A stretch of 64,000 bases of DNA, taken from contig NZ_CP109965.1 of NCBI RefSeq assembly GCF_026725475.1, positions 2,046,001-2,110,000 on the forward strand, read 5' to 3'. This document shows positions 18,090 to 26,228 of this stretch, in pieces. The position numbers and the translations under genes were made by a program. The notes beneath the pieces were generated by a model that worked only from the letters and a program-made list of their open reading frames with translations, ran no database searches and was not told where the DNA came from. The stretch's first letter is position 1; every line of letters starts with the position of its first letter. This DNA comes from Catenovulum adriaticum. Lineage in GTDB: Bacteria > Pseudomonadota > Gammaproteobacteria > Enterobacterales > Alteromonadaceae.

Positions 18090-19529
18090 CTATTGATTTA
18101 ATCCATACTTTCGCATTTTTTCAACTAAGGTGGTGCGACGCATACCTAGCATTTCAGCTGCCCTGGCAACTACCCCTTCTTGCGCGGAAAGTGCTTGATT
18201 AATTAAATCAACTTCAACTTCAGATAAATATTCTTTAAGGTTTAACCCTTCAAGCGGTAATTCGGTAACCATTTGGGTACTGGCTTGTTCCTCTTCAAGT
18301 GCTTCGTCTTCTGAAAATGAAAACAAATCATTTAATGCATCCCGCTCTAAAACTGATTCTGGATACTCTGGCTCAAACGTGTCCACTTCAATATGCTGAT
18401 ATTTTTTAGGCAGTTCTGCGACATCGACCAATTGGTTTGGATACAAAATAGAAAGCCGTTCAATCAAATTAGAGAGTTCTCGTACGTTACCGGCCCATTT
18501 ATGCTCCATTAAAGATTGAATCGCATTATCTGTAAGTTTAACTGAATCTTGCGCTTGTTCAGTTAAACGGCGAATTAACTCATTAATCAATAGGGGTAAA
18601 TCTTCGCGCCTTTCTCTAAGTGCAGGCGTTTCAACCGGAAATACATTCAGGCGATAATAAAGATCTTCTCTAAATTTTCCTTCGTTGACTAAGTTTTCTA
18701 ATTCTCGGTGAGTTGCTGCAATTACTCTTACATTCGATTTTATTTGCAACGCCGAACCAACACGCTCAAACATACGCTCTTGCAATACTCTGAGCAATTT
18801 TACTTGCATTTGCAACGGCATATCACCAATCTCATCTAAAAATAAAGTGCCACCTTGAGCTAATTCAAATCGACCTTTACGTGTGCTAATAGCTCCGGTG
18901 AAAGCCCCTTTTTCGTGGCCAAACAACTCGCTTTCCAGTAACTCGCCGGGTATAGCCCCGCAATTAACTGGCACAAACGGGCCCTTAGCGCGTTTAGATA
19001 AACGATGAATGGCCTGAGCAACCACCTCTTTACCTGTGCCTGATTCACCCAATACAAGTACATTAGCGTCAGTTGGCGCAACCTGTTCAATTAGCTTACG
19101 AACGACCTGCATTTCATGGCTATGACCCACCAAAGTGTGTTGCAAGTCTTTAGAGGATCTTAATTGTTGGTTGGGTTTATTACGCAAATAAAGTTCACAG
19201 CGATGCAAAGCTTGAATAAAACCAGAGTGGGTAATTTGACTATCAAACGCGGCAACCACATTCGCAAGGCCGGTTAAGTCAGATAAACGCTGATCAACAA
19301 TAAACGGCAACTCTGGCGCTGCGGTAATTAATTGCTTACATAGCTCAAAATCATCACTATTAGCACTAAGTAAAACCGCTTTCCACTGCTGATGTTGAAC
19401 TAAGGTTTGAGCTGTATCATTGACGTCGACACTATCAAAATCTTCATCCATAAACTTAAGAATGGTTTTAAGCGTCGAAAAATCGCTAGCAGTAGAGTCA
19501 ATTAATAGAATACGTCGATTATTTTGCAT
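18090..19529 (-). CDS. flrA: Master flagellar sigma-54 activator FlrA/FleQ
   Basis: A 479-residue protein with an N-terminal FleQ-type receiver remnant (about 1-125). The phospho-acceptor position reads LLSANSDD and lacks the Asp. The AAA+ domain has Walker A GESGTGKE (161-168) and GAFTGA (208-213), followed by a C-terminal Fis-type DNA-binding helix-turn-helix. FlrA is the top regulator of polar flagellar genes and is not controlled by phosphorylation in its relatives. It stands 77 bases before the flrB start region, with the flrB sigma-54 site in between. Its own upstream region (19530-19748) shows no sigma-54 site. Confidence 0.93.
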   Translation of the reverse strand: MQNNRRILLIDSTASDFSTLKTILKFMDEDFDSVDVNDTAQTLVQHQQWKAVLLSANSDDFELCKQLITAAPELPFIVDQRLSDLTGLANVVAAFDSQITHSGFIQALHRCELYLRNKPNQQLRSSKDLQHTLVGHSHEMQVVRKLIEQVAPTDANVLVLGESGTGKEVVAQAIHRLSKRAKGPFVPVNCGAIPGELLESELFGHEKGAFTGAISTRKGRFELAQGGTLFLDEIGDMPLQMQVKLLRVLQERMFERVGSALQIKSNVRVIAATHRELENLVNEGKFREDLYYRLNVFPVETPALRERREDLPLLINELIRRLTEQAQDSVKLTDNAIQSLMEHKWAGNVRELSNLIERLSILYPNQLVDVAELPKKYQHIEVDTFEPEYPESVLERDALNDLFSFSEDEALEEEQASTQMVTELPLEGLNLKEYLSEVEVDLINQALSAQEGVVARAAEMLGMRRTTLVEKMRKYGLNQ

Positions 19530-19748
19530 GCGCCTGTCAAATTATTGTTATTATGAAATCTATTGGTTGAATTATTGACGAAACTTATCAATTAATCCAG
19601 TTAAAACCTAAAAAACGTCAATTTTTTGTATCATGAAATCAGTTTACCTTTAAATGATTAAATATGCTTAACTAATCGGTACTTACAGCCTATTTAAGTA
19701 GAGGTAGTAAGTGTAAAGAGTTGAGTATTTTCAAACATATTGGCAACT

Positions 19749-20495
19749 TTATCGATTGTCTTTATTAATCACAATCCCAAACTCAGCAAGTTCAGTTAAG
19801 CTTTGTGCTAAACCTTGCTGCAATATTAAAGCATTTGTTTGCGGTAAGGCTTGTTGTAACAATTCGGTTAGGCTGGCAAAGTCATTTGCGACCTCTTTTG
19901 CAATTAAGTCCAAAAGATAAGCGGTTACCGCATTCACTTTCAAAAACTGAACTTGTTTTTTCCAGTTACGGTATACCACTAAAAATGTCGGCTCAGAATC
20001 AACTATTTTAGGTTGATTGTCTGGACTAATTTGATGAACTGCGAATGGGTAAGACACAACTTCTGCACTTTTTGATAAATAAAGCGATTGTGTATTGATA
20101 TCATCAATCAAACGTTCGCTAGCTTCAATAGGCCTAAGCGAAATATCTAGCTCAAGCCATTCGTAATGAGCCAACTCAGCTAAAAAAATGGGATCACTTT
20201 CCGAGATTTCATACTCATTTTTTATGTACGCCACAAACTCTTCTGCTATTTGACAAAATAAAGGGGCTTGAGCTTGGTGATTGGCAACAAACTGCTGCTT
20301 TATTCTTAACCAGTCATTAGAACTATAAATTCGCTTAAGAACTGGAAATGCGCTATCAATAAACCCTTGAATGGTGTTAAAAATCAAACCTTGATAAATT
20401 TTAAGTCGTCGGTTTTCAATATCTAAATTATGGCTTTGAGTCGGGTTTCTAATCGCTGACGCAAACTGATACTGTAGCGCTTTGAAATCAGGCAT
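19749..20495 (-). CDS. hvfC: HvfC/BufC-type RiPP maturation partner (DUF2063)
   Basis: A 248-residue protein with the DUF2063 N-terminus: LQYQFASAIRNP, then NRRLKIYQGLIFNTIQGF and DSAFPVLKRI. This is the family long labelled putative DNA-binding and now known as the partner of DUF692 (MNIO) enzymes in RiPP maturation. It overlaps hvfB by eight bases, so the two are translated together. Its likely role is to bind the HvfA precursor and present it to HvfB. The C-terminal half is less conserved. No HvfD/DoxX-type membrane gene follows; the next gene down is flrA. Confidence 0.85.
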   Translation of the reverse strand: MPDFKALQYQFASAIRNPTQSHNLDIENRRLKIYQGLIFNTIQGFIDSAFPVLKRIYSSNDWLRIKQQFVANHQAQAPLFCQIAEEFVAYIKNEYEISESDPIFLAELAHYEWLELDISLRPIEASERLIDDINTQSLYLSKSAEVVSYPFAVHQISPDNQPKIVDSEPTFLVVYRNWKKQVQFLKVNAVTAYLLDLIAKEVANDFASLTELLQQALPQTNALILQQGLAQSLTELAEFGIVINKDNR

Positions 20496-21321
20496 AAATT
20501 TGATACCTGTCTTGAATCAATTTAATTTTATTAACCTCGGTTAAAAGCTGCTTTGGATCTGGAATATTAAAGTCACGCTCGAGTAAGGTTGGAAATACAC
20601 CATGATACTGATATGCGTACTCTAATAAAGCCCACACAGGTTCAATTACGTCCGCGCCGTGAGTATCGATAATTAAATCGGCTGCTTCGTTATAATGGCC
20701 TGCAATATGCCCATAAACAATTTTCTCGGTGGGTAACGAGCAAATAAATTGCTTTGGGTCATAATTATGGTTAACCGAATTAACATAAACATTATTAACA
20801 TCTAATAATAGTTTGGCACCTGAATCTGCAAGAATTGCATTGGTAAAATCACTTTCACTTAGCTCTGTTGACAGCGGTGTATAATAAGAGACATTTTCAA
20901 GTACTAACGGTCGTTCTAAAATATCTTGGACTAGCTTTATTCGCTGAGCCACATAATCTACAGCTTCTTGCGTAAATGGAATGGGCATTAAATCGTATAA
21001 ATGCCCGTTAGCAGAACAAAAACTTAGATGTTCTGAATAAAACAAAATGCCATGTTTATCTAAAAAAGCTTTCACATGCTTAACAAAGTCAATATCCAAC
21101 GGGTCTGGGCTACCAATTGATAAGGACAATCCATGGCAAACAAATGAATGTTGCTGGGCTAGTGCTGAAAATTGCTCAACAGCTTGATCCGTCTGACGCA
21201 TCCAATTTTCAGGGGCAACCTCTAAAAAGTCTAGCGTTTGCGGAAATGAATCCGACAATGCCTGAATAAAATCACGCCTAAGGCCTAAACCCGCACCTGT
21301 TAGCTTTTTTTGAACCTGCAT
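20488..21321 (-). CDS. hvfB: HvfB/BufB-type MNIO peptide maturase (DUF692)
   Basis: A 277-residue TIM-barrel enzyme of the DUF692 family of multinuclear non-haem iron oxidases. The iron-ligand motifs are all in place: HGLSLSIG (H63), SEHLSF (E97, H98), LENVSYY (E142, N143), LLLDVNNVYVN (D174, N176), GHIAGH (H205, H209), DTHG (D219, H221) and LLERD (E248). Characterised relatives oxidise cysteines of small precursor peptides to oxazolone/thioamide or related groups. It lies 78 bases after hvfA, past a terminator-like hairpin. Exact chemistry here is inferred. Confidence 0.9.
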   Translation of the reverse strand: MQVQKKLTGAGLGLRRDFIQALSDSFPQTLDFLEVAPENWMRQTDQAVEQFSALAQQHSFVCHGLSLSIGSPDPLDIDFVKHVKAFLDKHGILFYSEHLSFCSANGHLYDLMPIPFTQEAVDYVAQRIKLVQDILERPLVLENVSYYTPLSTELSESDFTNAILADSGAKLLLDVNNVYVNSVNHNYDPKQFICSLPTEKIVYGHIAGHYNEAADLIIDTHGADVIEPVWALLEYAYQYHGVFPTLLERDFNIPDPKQLLTEVNKIKLIQDRYQIYA

Positions 21322-21350
21322 TGGTGAACCTTTAAGTACCCTGTTTTAAA

Positions 21351-21373
21351 TAAAAACGGCTTTTAAAAGCCGT
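21351..21373 (-). terminator. Terminator/attenuator between hvfA and hvfB
   Basis: The 18-base perfect palindrome ACGGCTTTTAAAAGCCGT (21356-21373) is followed on the minus strand by UUUUUAUUU. It lies between the hvfA stop (21400) and the hvfB start (21321). No obvious promoter separates them, so partial read-through would give much more precursor than enzyme. Confidence 0.7.
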
Positions 21374-21399
21374 AAATGCTAATAGTGTTCTGGAGGGTG

Positions 21400-21777
21400 C
21401 TATTTAGCGCCACACTTACCTTCACCGCACTTGCCCTCGCCACATTTACCTTCTCCACATTTGGCTTCTTTGTGCATTTTAGCTTTGTCTTCGCCGCACT
21501 TGGCTTCTCCACATTTACCTTCTTCATGCATTTTAGCTTTGTCTTCGCCACATTTAGCTTCACCGCACTTAGCTTCCCGATCAGATTTAGCACCACATTT
21601 AGCTTCATGTTCAGTTTTACCTTCACCAGATTTAGCTTCATGCACTAGCTGCTCATATCCAGAAGATAAAGGTTGCATTGAAAAAGGAGAAGTTTCTGCT
21701 GTTGCCACACCTGACAAAGAACCAACTACAACAGCACCTATTGCTAAATTTAATGAGGTTTGATTTGATGATTTCAT
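21400..21777 (-). CDS. hvfA: HvfA-type Cys-rich RiPP precursor (E[AG]KCG repeats), probable metallophore
   Basis: A 125-residue secreted protein. The signal peptide (1-27) ends GVATA. After a short linker, the mature C-terminal part is built of E(A/G)KCG units: nine cysteines at 61, 71, 76, 89, 94, 107, 112, 117 and 122, separated by Lys/Glu/His-rich spacers (EDKAKMH occurs twice). This is the hallmark of HvfA-family precursors, in which the Cys of EGKCG is converted to an oxazolone/thioamide pair that binds copper. Two earlier units are degenerate, with Ser and Thr in place of Cys. AAGGA precedes the ATG. The metal bound here is inferred from the family. Confidence 0.88.
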   Translation of the reverse strand: MKSSNQTSLNLAIGAVVVGSLSGVATAETSPFSMQPLSSGYEQLVHEAKSGEGKTEHEAKCGAKSDREAKCGEAKCGEDKAKMHEEGKCGEAKCGEDKAKMHKEAKCGEGKCGEGKCGEGKCGAK

Positions 21778-21901
21778 AACGCGTATCCTTTTAAAAATAA
21801 ATTGCTATCGCTGCTAATATGACCTTTGGTAAAAGAAAATAATTTCAATTATTTACTATTTAATTTCACATCAAAAATAAATTTAAAATAAAAACAAATA
21901 C

Positions 21902-21928
21902 AAAAAAAGCAGCCGAAGCTGCTTTTTT
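21902..21928 (-). terminator. Terminator after the TonB2/TPR operon
   Basis: The stem AAAGCAGC/GCTGCTTT with loop CGAA is flanked by A-runs on one side and T-runs on the other, so it can terminate on either strand. It lies 23 bases past the TPR gene stop and upstream of the hvfA promoter region. Confidence 0.85.
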
Positions 21929-21950
21929 AACTAAACTCAGTGTTTCAGAT

Positions 21951-23231
21951 TTAGTTTATTGAGATCTTTTTACGCTCGGCTGTATCTTTAATATAGCTTA
22001 ACCAGCCTTTTGCAACACGTTTGTGTTGATTAGACTTAAGACCTTCTTGTGCATGCTCATATGCTTTTTTGTAATTGCCTAAATTGAAATGAGCTTCAAT
22101 TAACGCAACATTAATTGAGCCTTTCTTAGGGCTATCATACTCTAAAGCTTTGTTATATGAAGCAATTGCACTTTTGTACTTTTCGGAAACTGAAAATAAA
22201 TCACCAGATTTACGATAGAACTCAGCATCATTATCTAATTTAGCGGCTGCTAAATAAGTTTTTGCTGCTTTGTCATATTCTGACGCCTGATGAAAATAGT
22301 TTGCAGTTGATCCCATATTTTTAGCATTCTTTTCAAGTAAGCCAGATTCGATGTGTTTTTCCATCGTCACAGCTGCTTTGTAAGGAATACCATTCATTGA
22401 GTACAACTGAGCTAAGGTTGTAAAATGAGTTGGTTTGGTTAAAAACCCTTGTATTTCTGCTAATTCGAAAGTCGACAATGAACGTTCATAATCTTCTGTC
22501 ATTAGATAGAATTGAGCAAGTGGAATCCACCATTTTTTATCTTCCGGGAATACCTTAATAGCATCAGTAGTTACCTCAATCGCACCCTTATAATTTTTTT
22601 GATCTACATAAGCAGACATTTTTAATTGATAAGGATCGGCTTTAGGTTCTTTCGCATACTGAATTGCTAAGTCAGCATTCTCAATAGTTTTGTCATATTC
22701 TTTTAGCTGATAATAAGCCAAAGCTTTATGACTATAAACTGTTGGGTCATGCTTTTCTGTAAACGCAAACCATTGATTATATGCATCAATCGTTGCTTGG
22801 TACTTTTCTTCCTGAAGGTTCAAAATAGCTAAAAGCTTATATACACCGGCTTGGTCATCCCAACTCAGAATGTCTAAGTCTGCTGCATATTTTATTTTGC
22901 TGATGGCTTTATCGTAGTCACCTTCTTGAGCGTAAAGTTTACCGATAAGTTGTGATAAATAAGCTTTATCAAATTCTTTTTTCGGCTCTAGCTCTTCAAG
23001 AAGACGGATAGCAGCTTTAGGATCGGCTTCTCTACCTTCTTCTTCATTAGGCGTTAAAAACTCAACCGCTTCAGCAACTTTTTTACCAACTCTTTCAGAC
23101 ATTACCTCTACAGGTCTTGCCTTTTTCTTCTCTTCTAGCGATTGTGCCGCTGCAGCCTGCATCGGCAACATAGTTGCAGATGCTGTCGCACCGAATAAAA
23201 CCGCTGTTAATATCAATCGTGAGAATTTCAT
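21951..23231 (-). CDS. Secreted TPR-repeat protein of the TonB2 operon
   Basis: A 426-residue protein with a signal peptide ending MQAAAA and then a chain of tetratricopeptide repeats from about residue 80 to the end (for example AISKIKYAADLD, ATIDAYNQWFAF, AYYQLKEYDKTIENADLAI, AKTYLAAAKLD, SAIASYNKALEYDSP). It is the last gene of the DUF3450-TtpC-ExbB-ExbD-TonB run, 79 bases after tonB, with a strong AGGAG ribosome site. In related marine gammaproteobacteria a TPR protein regularly ends this operon. It is presumed to act in the periplasm with the TonB2 system; the mechanism is not known. Confidence 0.85.
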   Translation of the reverse strand: MKFSRLILTAVLFGATASATMLPMQAAAAQSLEEKKKARPVEVMSERVGKKVAEAVEFLTPNEEEGREADPKAAIRLLEELEPKKEFDKAYLSQLIGKLYAQEGDYDKAISKIKYAADLDILSWDDQAGVYKLLAILNLQEEKYQATIDAYNQWFAFTEKHDPTVYSHKALAYYQLKEYDKTIENADLAIQYAKEPKADPYQLKMSAYVDQKNYKGAIEVTTDAIKVFPEDKKWWIPLAQFYLMTEDYERSLSTFELAEIQGFLTKPTHFTTLAQLYSMNGIPYKAAVTMEKHIESGLLEKNAKNMGSTANYFHQASEYDKAAKTYLAAAKLDNDAEFYRKSGDLFSVSEKYKSAIASYNKALEYDSPKKGSINVALIEAHFNLGNYKKAYEHAQEGLKSNQHKRVAKGWLSYIKDTAERKKISIN

Positions 23232-23310
23232 ACTATCTCCTGGGTTAGCTTCAACGCTTATTTACTACAAAGGTTCAAGCTAACCTTCCTCAATTGAGCC
23301 TAGACTCAAG

Positions 23311-23928
23311 TTAGTTTGATGCCAAACTAAAGTCTAGTTTTACTGTCAGACCAGGTTGCTTAACTGGCTTACCATCAACAATTTTTGGCTTGTACTTCCA
23401 TTTTGAAAGCGCTTTTTTAGCCTCACGGTCAAAAATTCGCTTAGGTTGTGAGTCAATAACGTCTACATCAATTACTCCACCAACTTCATCGATAGTAAAA
23501 CTTAACTCAACCCAACCTTCAATGCCATCCCTTGCTGCTTGTGCCGGGTAGCGGGGTTCAATTCGAACAATTGGTGTTGCGTCACCATCTTTCATTAACG
23601 CACCACTAATATCACCGATACCTGCATCAACACCACCTGTATTAACTTGAGGTACATCTAAATTAATACCTCCCGCATCAGCGTCCGTCGTATCAGGCTC
23701 TGCCGTTTGTGGCGGCGGTGGAGCTTGAGGCGGCGGTGGTGGTGGTGGCGGCGTTCTGGTTCGCTCTTGCACAGAATCGGACGGTTTTTGCATCACGATA
23801 TCAATCCTAGGTGCTTCCTCAGAAGCATCTGGGCCTCGTTGATTATTGGCAATTAACTGTGCCATCAAAACAAAAAGGCCGAATGTTATCGCTATGCCTA
23901 TTGGTATGGATAACAGTAGGCGGATCAT
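23311..23928 (-). CDS. tonB2: TonB2-type energy transducer
   Basis: A 205-residue TonB protein: membrane anchor at residues 1-27, a proline-rich periplasmic spacer (eight consecutive Pro, then PPPPQ, about 59-75), and the C-terminal TonB domain (about 120-205). Landmarks of that domain are EPRYPAQAARDGIEGWVEL and the KWKYKPKIVDGKPV segment. The short spacer and lack of a long cytoplasmic tail are usual for TonB2. It is preceded by exbD with a one-base gap. It would energise TonB-dependent receptors such as the one at 54537. Confidence 0.92.
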   Translation of the reverse strand: MIRLLLSIPIGIAITFGLFVLMAQLIANNQRGPDASEEAPRIDIVMQKPSDSVQERTRTPPPPPPPPQAPPPPQTAEPDTTDADAGGINLDVPQVNTGGVDAGIGDISGALMKDGDATPIVRIEPRYPAQAARDGIEGWVELSFTIDEVGGVIDVDVIDSQPKRIFDREAKKALSKWKYKPKIVDGKPVKQPGLTVKLDFSLASN

Positions 23929-23929
23929 A

Positions 23930-24328
23930 TTATTTTTTCCCCGCGACTACGATTTTATCAATACCAGCGGCCTTGATTTGATCCATGACCTTCATCACTC
24001 TGCCATGTTTAGCTTCTTCGTCAGCCTGGACAATGACAGTATCTGTTGCTTGTTCTGCTAACATTTTTTCAAGGTTAGCTTGAACGCGCTCTACGTCTAC
24101 CATACGTTTATCCATCCAAATATCACCGTTGTCATTAATAGCAACAAAGATATTTGCTTTAGGCTTAGATTCAGCCTGGCTTGCTTCTGGTTTATTTACT
24201 TCAATACCTGCTTCTTTAACGAAAGAGGTTGTTACGATGAAGAAGATCAACATGATGAATACGATGTCTAGCATCGGCGTCATATCGATTGCTGCATCTT
24301 CCTCTTGTCGGCGATGTCTACGTGCCAT
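23930..24328 (-). CDS. exbD2: Biopolymer transport protein ExbD (TonB2 system)
   Basis: A 132-residue protein with one N-terminal membrane helix carrying the essential Asp: MTPMLDIVFIMLIFFIVTTS. It also has a basic/acidic cytoplasmic start (RRHRRQEEDAAI) and a periplasmic domain. It forms the proton channel with ExbB. The gene sits between exbB2 and tonB2, 12 bases after exbB2. Confidence 0.93.
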   Translation of the reverse strand: MARRHRRQEEDAAIDMTPMLDIVFIMLIFFIVTTSFVKEAGIEVNKPEASQAESKPKANIFVAINDNGDIWMDKRMVDVERVQANLEKMLAEQATDTVIVQADEEAKHGRVMKVMDQIKAAGIDKIVVAGKK

Positions 24329-24340
24329 AAATGAATCTCT

Positions 24341-24865
24341 CTAATGATGTGGCAAACTGTCCACTAACTTTTCTACTTCCATTCTTACGCGAGTTTCTAT
24401 TCTAGAGCTAAAGAAAACCCCGGAAAGCGCTGCAACCATCCCTGCCATAGTAGGAATTGTCGCCATGGAAATACCCGATGCCATCAAGCGAGGGTTACCC
24501 GTACCTTGTACAGCCATAACTTCGAAAACCGAAATCATACCCGTAACCGTACCGAACAATCCAATTAAAGGACATACCGCCACTAGGGTTTTAATCAATA
24601 GAATTCTGGCATTCAGTAATTCTGATGCTTCCGAAATCCAAGCTTCACGCACTCTGTGCGCATACCAAGAAGTCGTATCTTCACGTGAATCCCAACGTTG
24701 AATGATGGCTTTTTTATGCTTTGGAAATTCCATAAACATATACCAATATCTTTCAATCATTAAAATCCACATTACCGCTAGCACCCCGAAGACGATCCAT
24801 AATACATCGCCCCCGGTTGATATAAATCCCCTGACAGTTTCCCAAAGTTCTATCAGGTATAACAT
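24341..24865 (-). CDS. exbB2: ExbB proton-channel subunit (TonB2 system)
   Basis: A 174-residue MotA/TolQ/ExbB family protein, shorter than E. coli ExbB, with three membrane helices. The conserved channel segment is present: LVAVCPLIGLFGTVTGMISV and the last-helix ATIPTMAGMVAALSGVF. It lies one base after ttpC. Confidence 0.92.
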   Translation of the reverse strand: MLYLIELWETVRGFISTGGDVLWIVFGVLAVMWILMIERYWYMFMEFPKHKKAIIQRWDSREDTTSWYAHRVREAWISEASELLNARILLIKTLVAVCPLIGLFGTVTGMISVFEVMAVQGTGNPRLMASGISMATIPTMAGMVAALSGVFFSSRIETRVRMEVEKLVDSLPHH

Positions 24866-24866
24866 C

Positions 24867-26228
24867 TTATGCTCGCTCCTGCTCCGCGTGAGCCGCTACG
24901 ATACCCGCGCTTTGCTCTTCTAAGACATGAACAATAGACTTGCTCTTAGCTGCAGTAATACTGTGTAAGAATATCAACGGTAATGCTGCGATTAGACCTT
25001 GAGCAGTAGTAACAAGTGCCATTGAGATATCACCCGCCATAATTTTCGGGTCACCCGTACCGAATAAGGTGATTGATTGGAACGTACCAATCATACCTGT
25101 AACCGTACCTAGTAGACCTAATAATGGAGCGATAGCTGCAAGGATTTTAATTACGTTTACGCCGCGTTCAATACTTGGTGTTTCACGTAAAATACCCTCA
25201 TCAAGTTTAAGTTCAAGCGTCTCAGTATCAACTGATTTGTTTGAATGATAAACCGATAAAATACGACCCAATGGGTTTTTATCTGAAGGGTTAGAAAGAT
25301 TTTTCAACTGAGATTTAATTTTAGCACCAACAATCGTTAGTGTAACGAAACGCTCAAGAGAAATTAACATACCAATTAATAATACAACTGTGATTACATA
25401 ACCTGGTAAGCCACCTTGATGATAACGTTCCATCATAGTTGCTTTTTGCTTGAAGATATCAAGAATTGCACCACGTGAAGGGTCAATATATAAACCTTCG
25501 TAACCTGAATCTGTACCATTAAAATCAGCTACAGATGAAACCATATGACTTTCAGGCTGACGGCCTAAAGGTTCAATTTGATTACTTTCTGAGTTGAATT
25601 TTAAGTAATGGTCATCTGCTAATAAGTTGAATGAACCAACTCGAGTTACGGTTTGCATTGATTCAGAACCATCTAAACCAATTACCGGCGCTTCGAATTT
25701 AACAACTTTTGATGATTCAGTCATTTCAGTTTGAAGTGCGAACCATAATTCTTCTAATTCATTTAACTTAGGTAACTCTTTAGCTTCTGCTAAACGACCT
25801 AATAATTCTGTACGATCAGAATAAGCTGGTTGTGCACTAATGATTGAAGTTGCAATACGACCTACTGTATCACCAGCAGCTTGACGTACCACACCAAACA
25901 TTTCACCTAATGTACCTTTAGCATCATCAAGTTCGTTGGTTTTTTCAGTAATGCGTTTTTCATTATCAGCAAAAGTTTGTTGCAATTGCTTTTGACGAGC
26001 TTGCGCTGCCTCTAGCTCTTTTTTTGCTTTATTTAATAAGGCTTGTTTCTGGTCACGTGCAGCTTGGAATTCCGCTTCACGTTCTTTATTTAATTTAGCT
26101 TCAGAAACACGGTTTGATTTAACTTCTTGAAGCAATTGGTCTAACGAATTTGAATTTGCGTAAGCGCCAAAAGTCATAGACGTTAAAGCAATAGCTGAAG
26201 CAGTAAGAATTGTTTTAATTGATTTCAT
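24867..26228 (-). CDS. ttpC: TtpC: large ExbB-type TonB2 accessory proton-channel protein
   Basis: A 453-residue protein: signal peptide ending GAYA, a Lys/Glu/Gln-rich coiled coil (about 35-110), a periplasmic domain, then a C-terminal MotA/TolQ/ExbB domain with three membrane helices (about 275-445). The channel signature LAAIAPLLGLLGTVTGMIG is present. The combination of long periplasmic N-terminus and ExbB domain is TtpC, which in Vibrio is needed for TonB2-dependent transport in addition to ExbB2. It overlaps the DUF3450 gene by one base. Confidence 0.9.
   Translation of the reverse strand: MKSIKTILTASAIALTSMTFGAYANSNSLDQLLQEVKSNRVSEAKLNKEREAEFQAARDQKQALLNKAKKELEAAQARQKQLQQTFADNEKRITEKTNELDDAKGTLGEMFGVVRQAAGDTVGRIATSIISAQPAYSDRTELLGRLAEAKELPKLNELEELWFALQTEMTESSKVVKFEAPVIGLDGSESMQTVTRVGSFNLLADDHYLKFNSESNQIEPLGRQPESHMVSSVADFNGTDSGYEGLYIDPSRGAILDIFKQKATMMERYHQGGLPGYVITVVLLIGMLISLERFVTLTIVGAKIKSQLKNLSNPSDKNPLGRILSVYHSNKSVDTETLELKLDEGILRETPSIERGVNVIKILAAIAPLLGLLGTVTGMIGTFQSITLFGTGDPKIMAGDISMALVTTAQGLIAALPLIFLHSITAAKSKSIVHVLEEQSAGIVAAHAEQERA

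Noticed and set aside
19530..19748. Sigma-54 promoter before flrA
   Set aside because: No GG-N10-GC pair with matching flanks was found; flrA is expected to use sigma-70.
21376..21763. Two plus-strand open frames opposite hvfA, rich in Phe/Ala/Thr or Ser/Pro/His/Leu
   Set aside because: They are created by the short codon repeats of the hvfA array read on the other strand and have no ribosome site.
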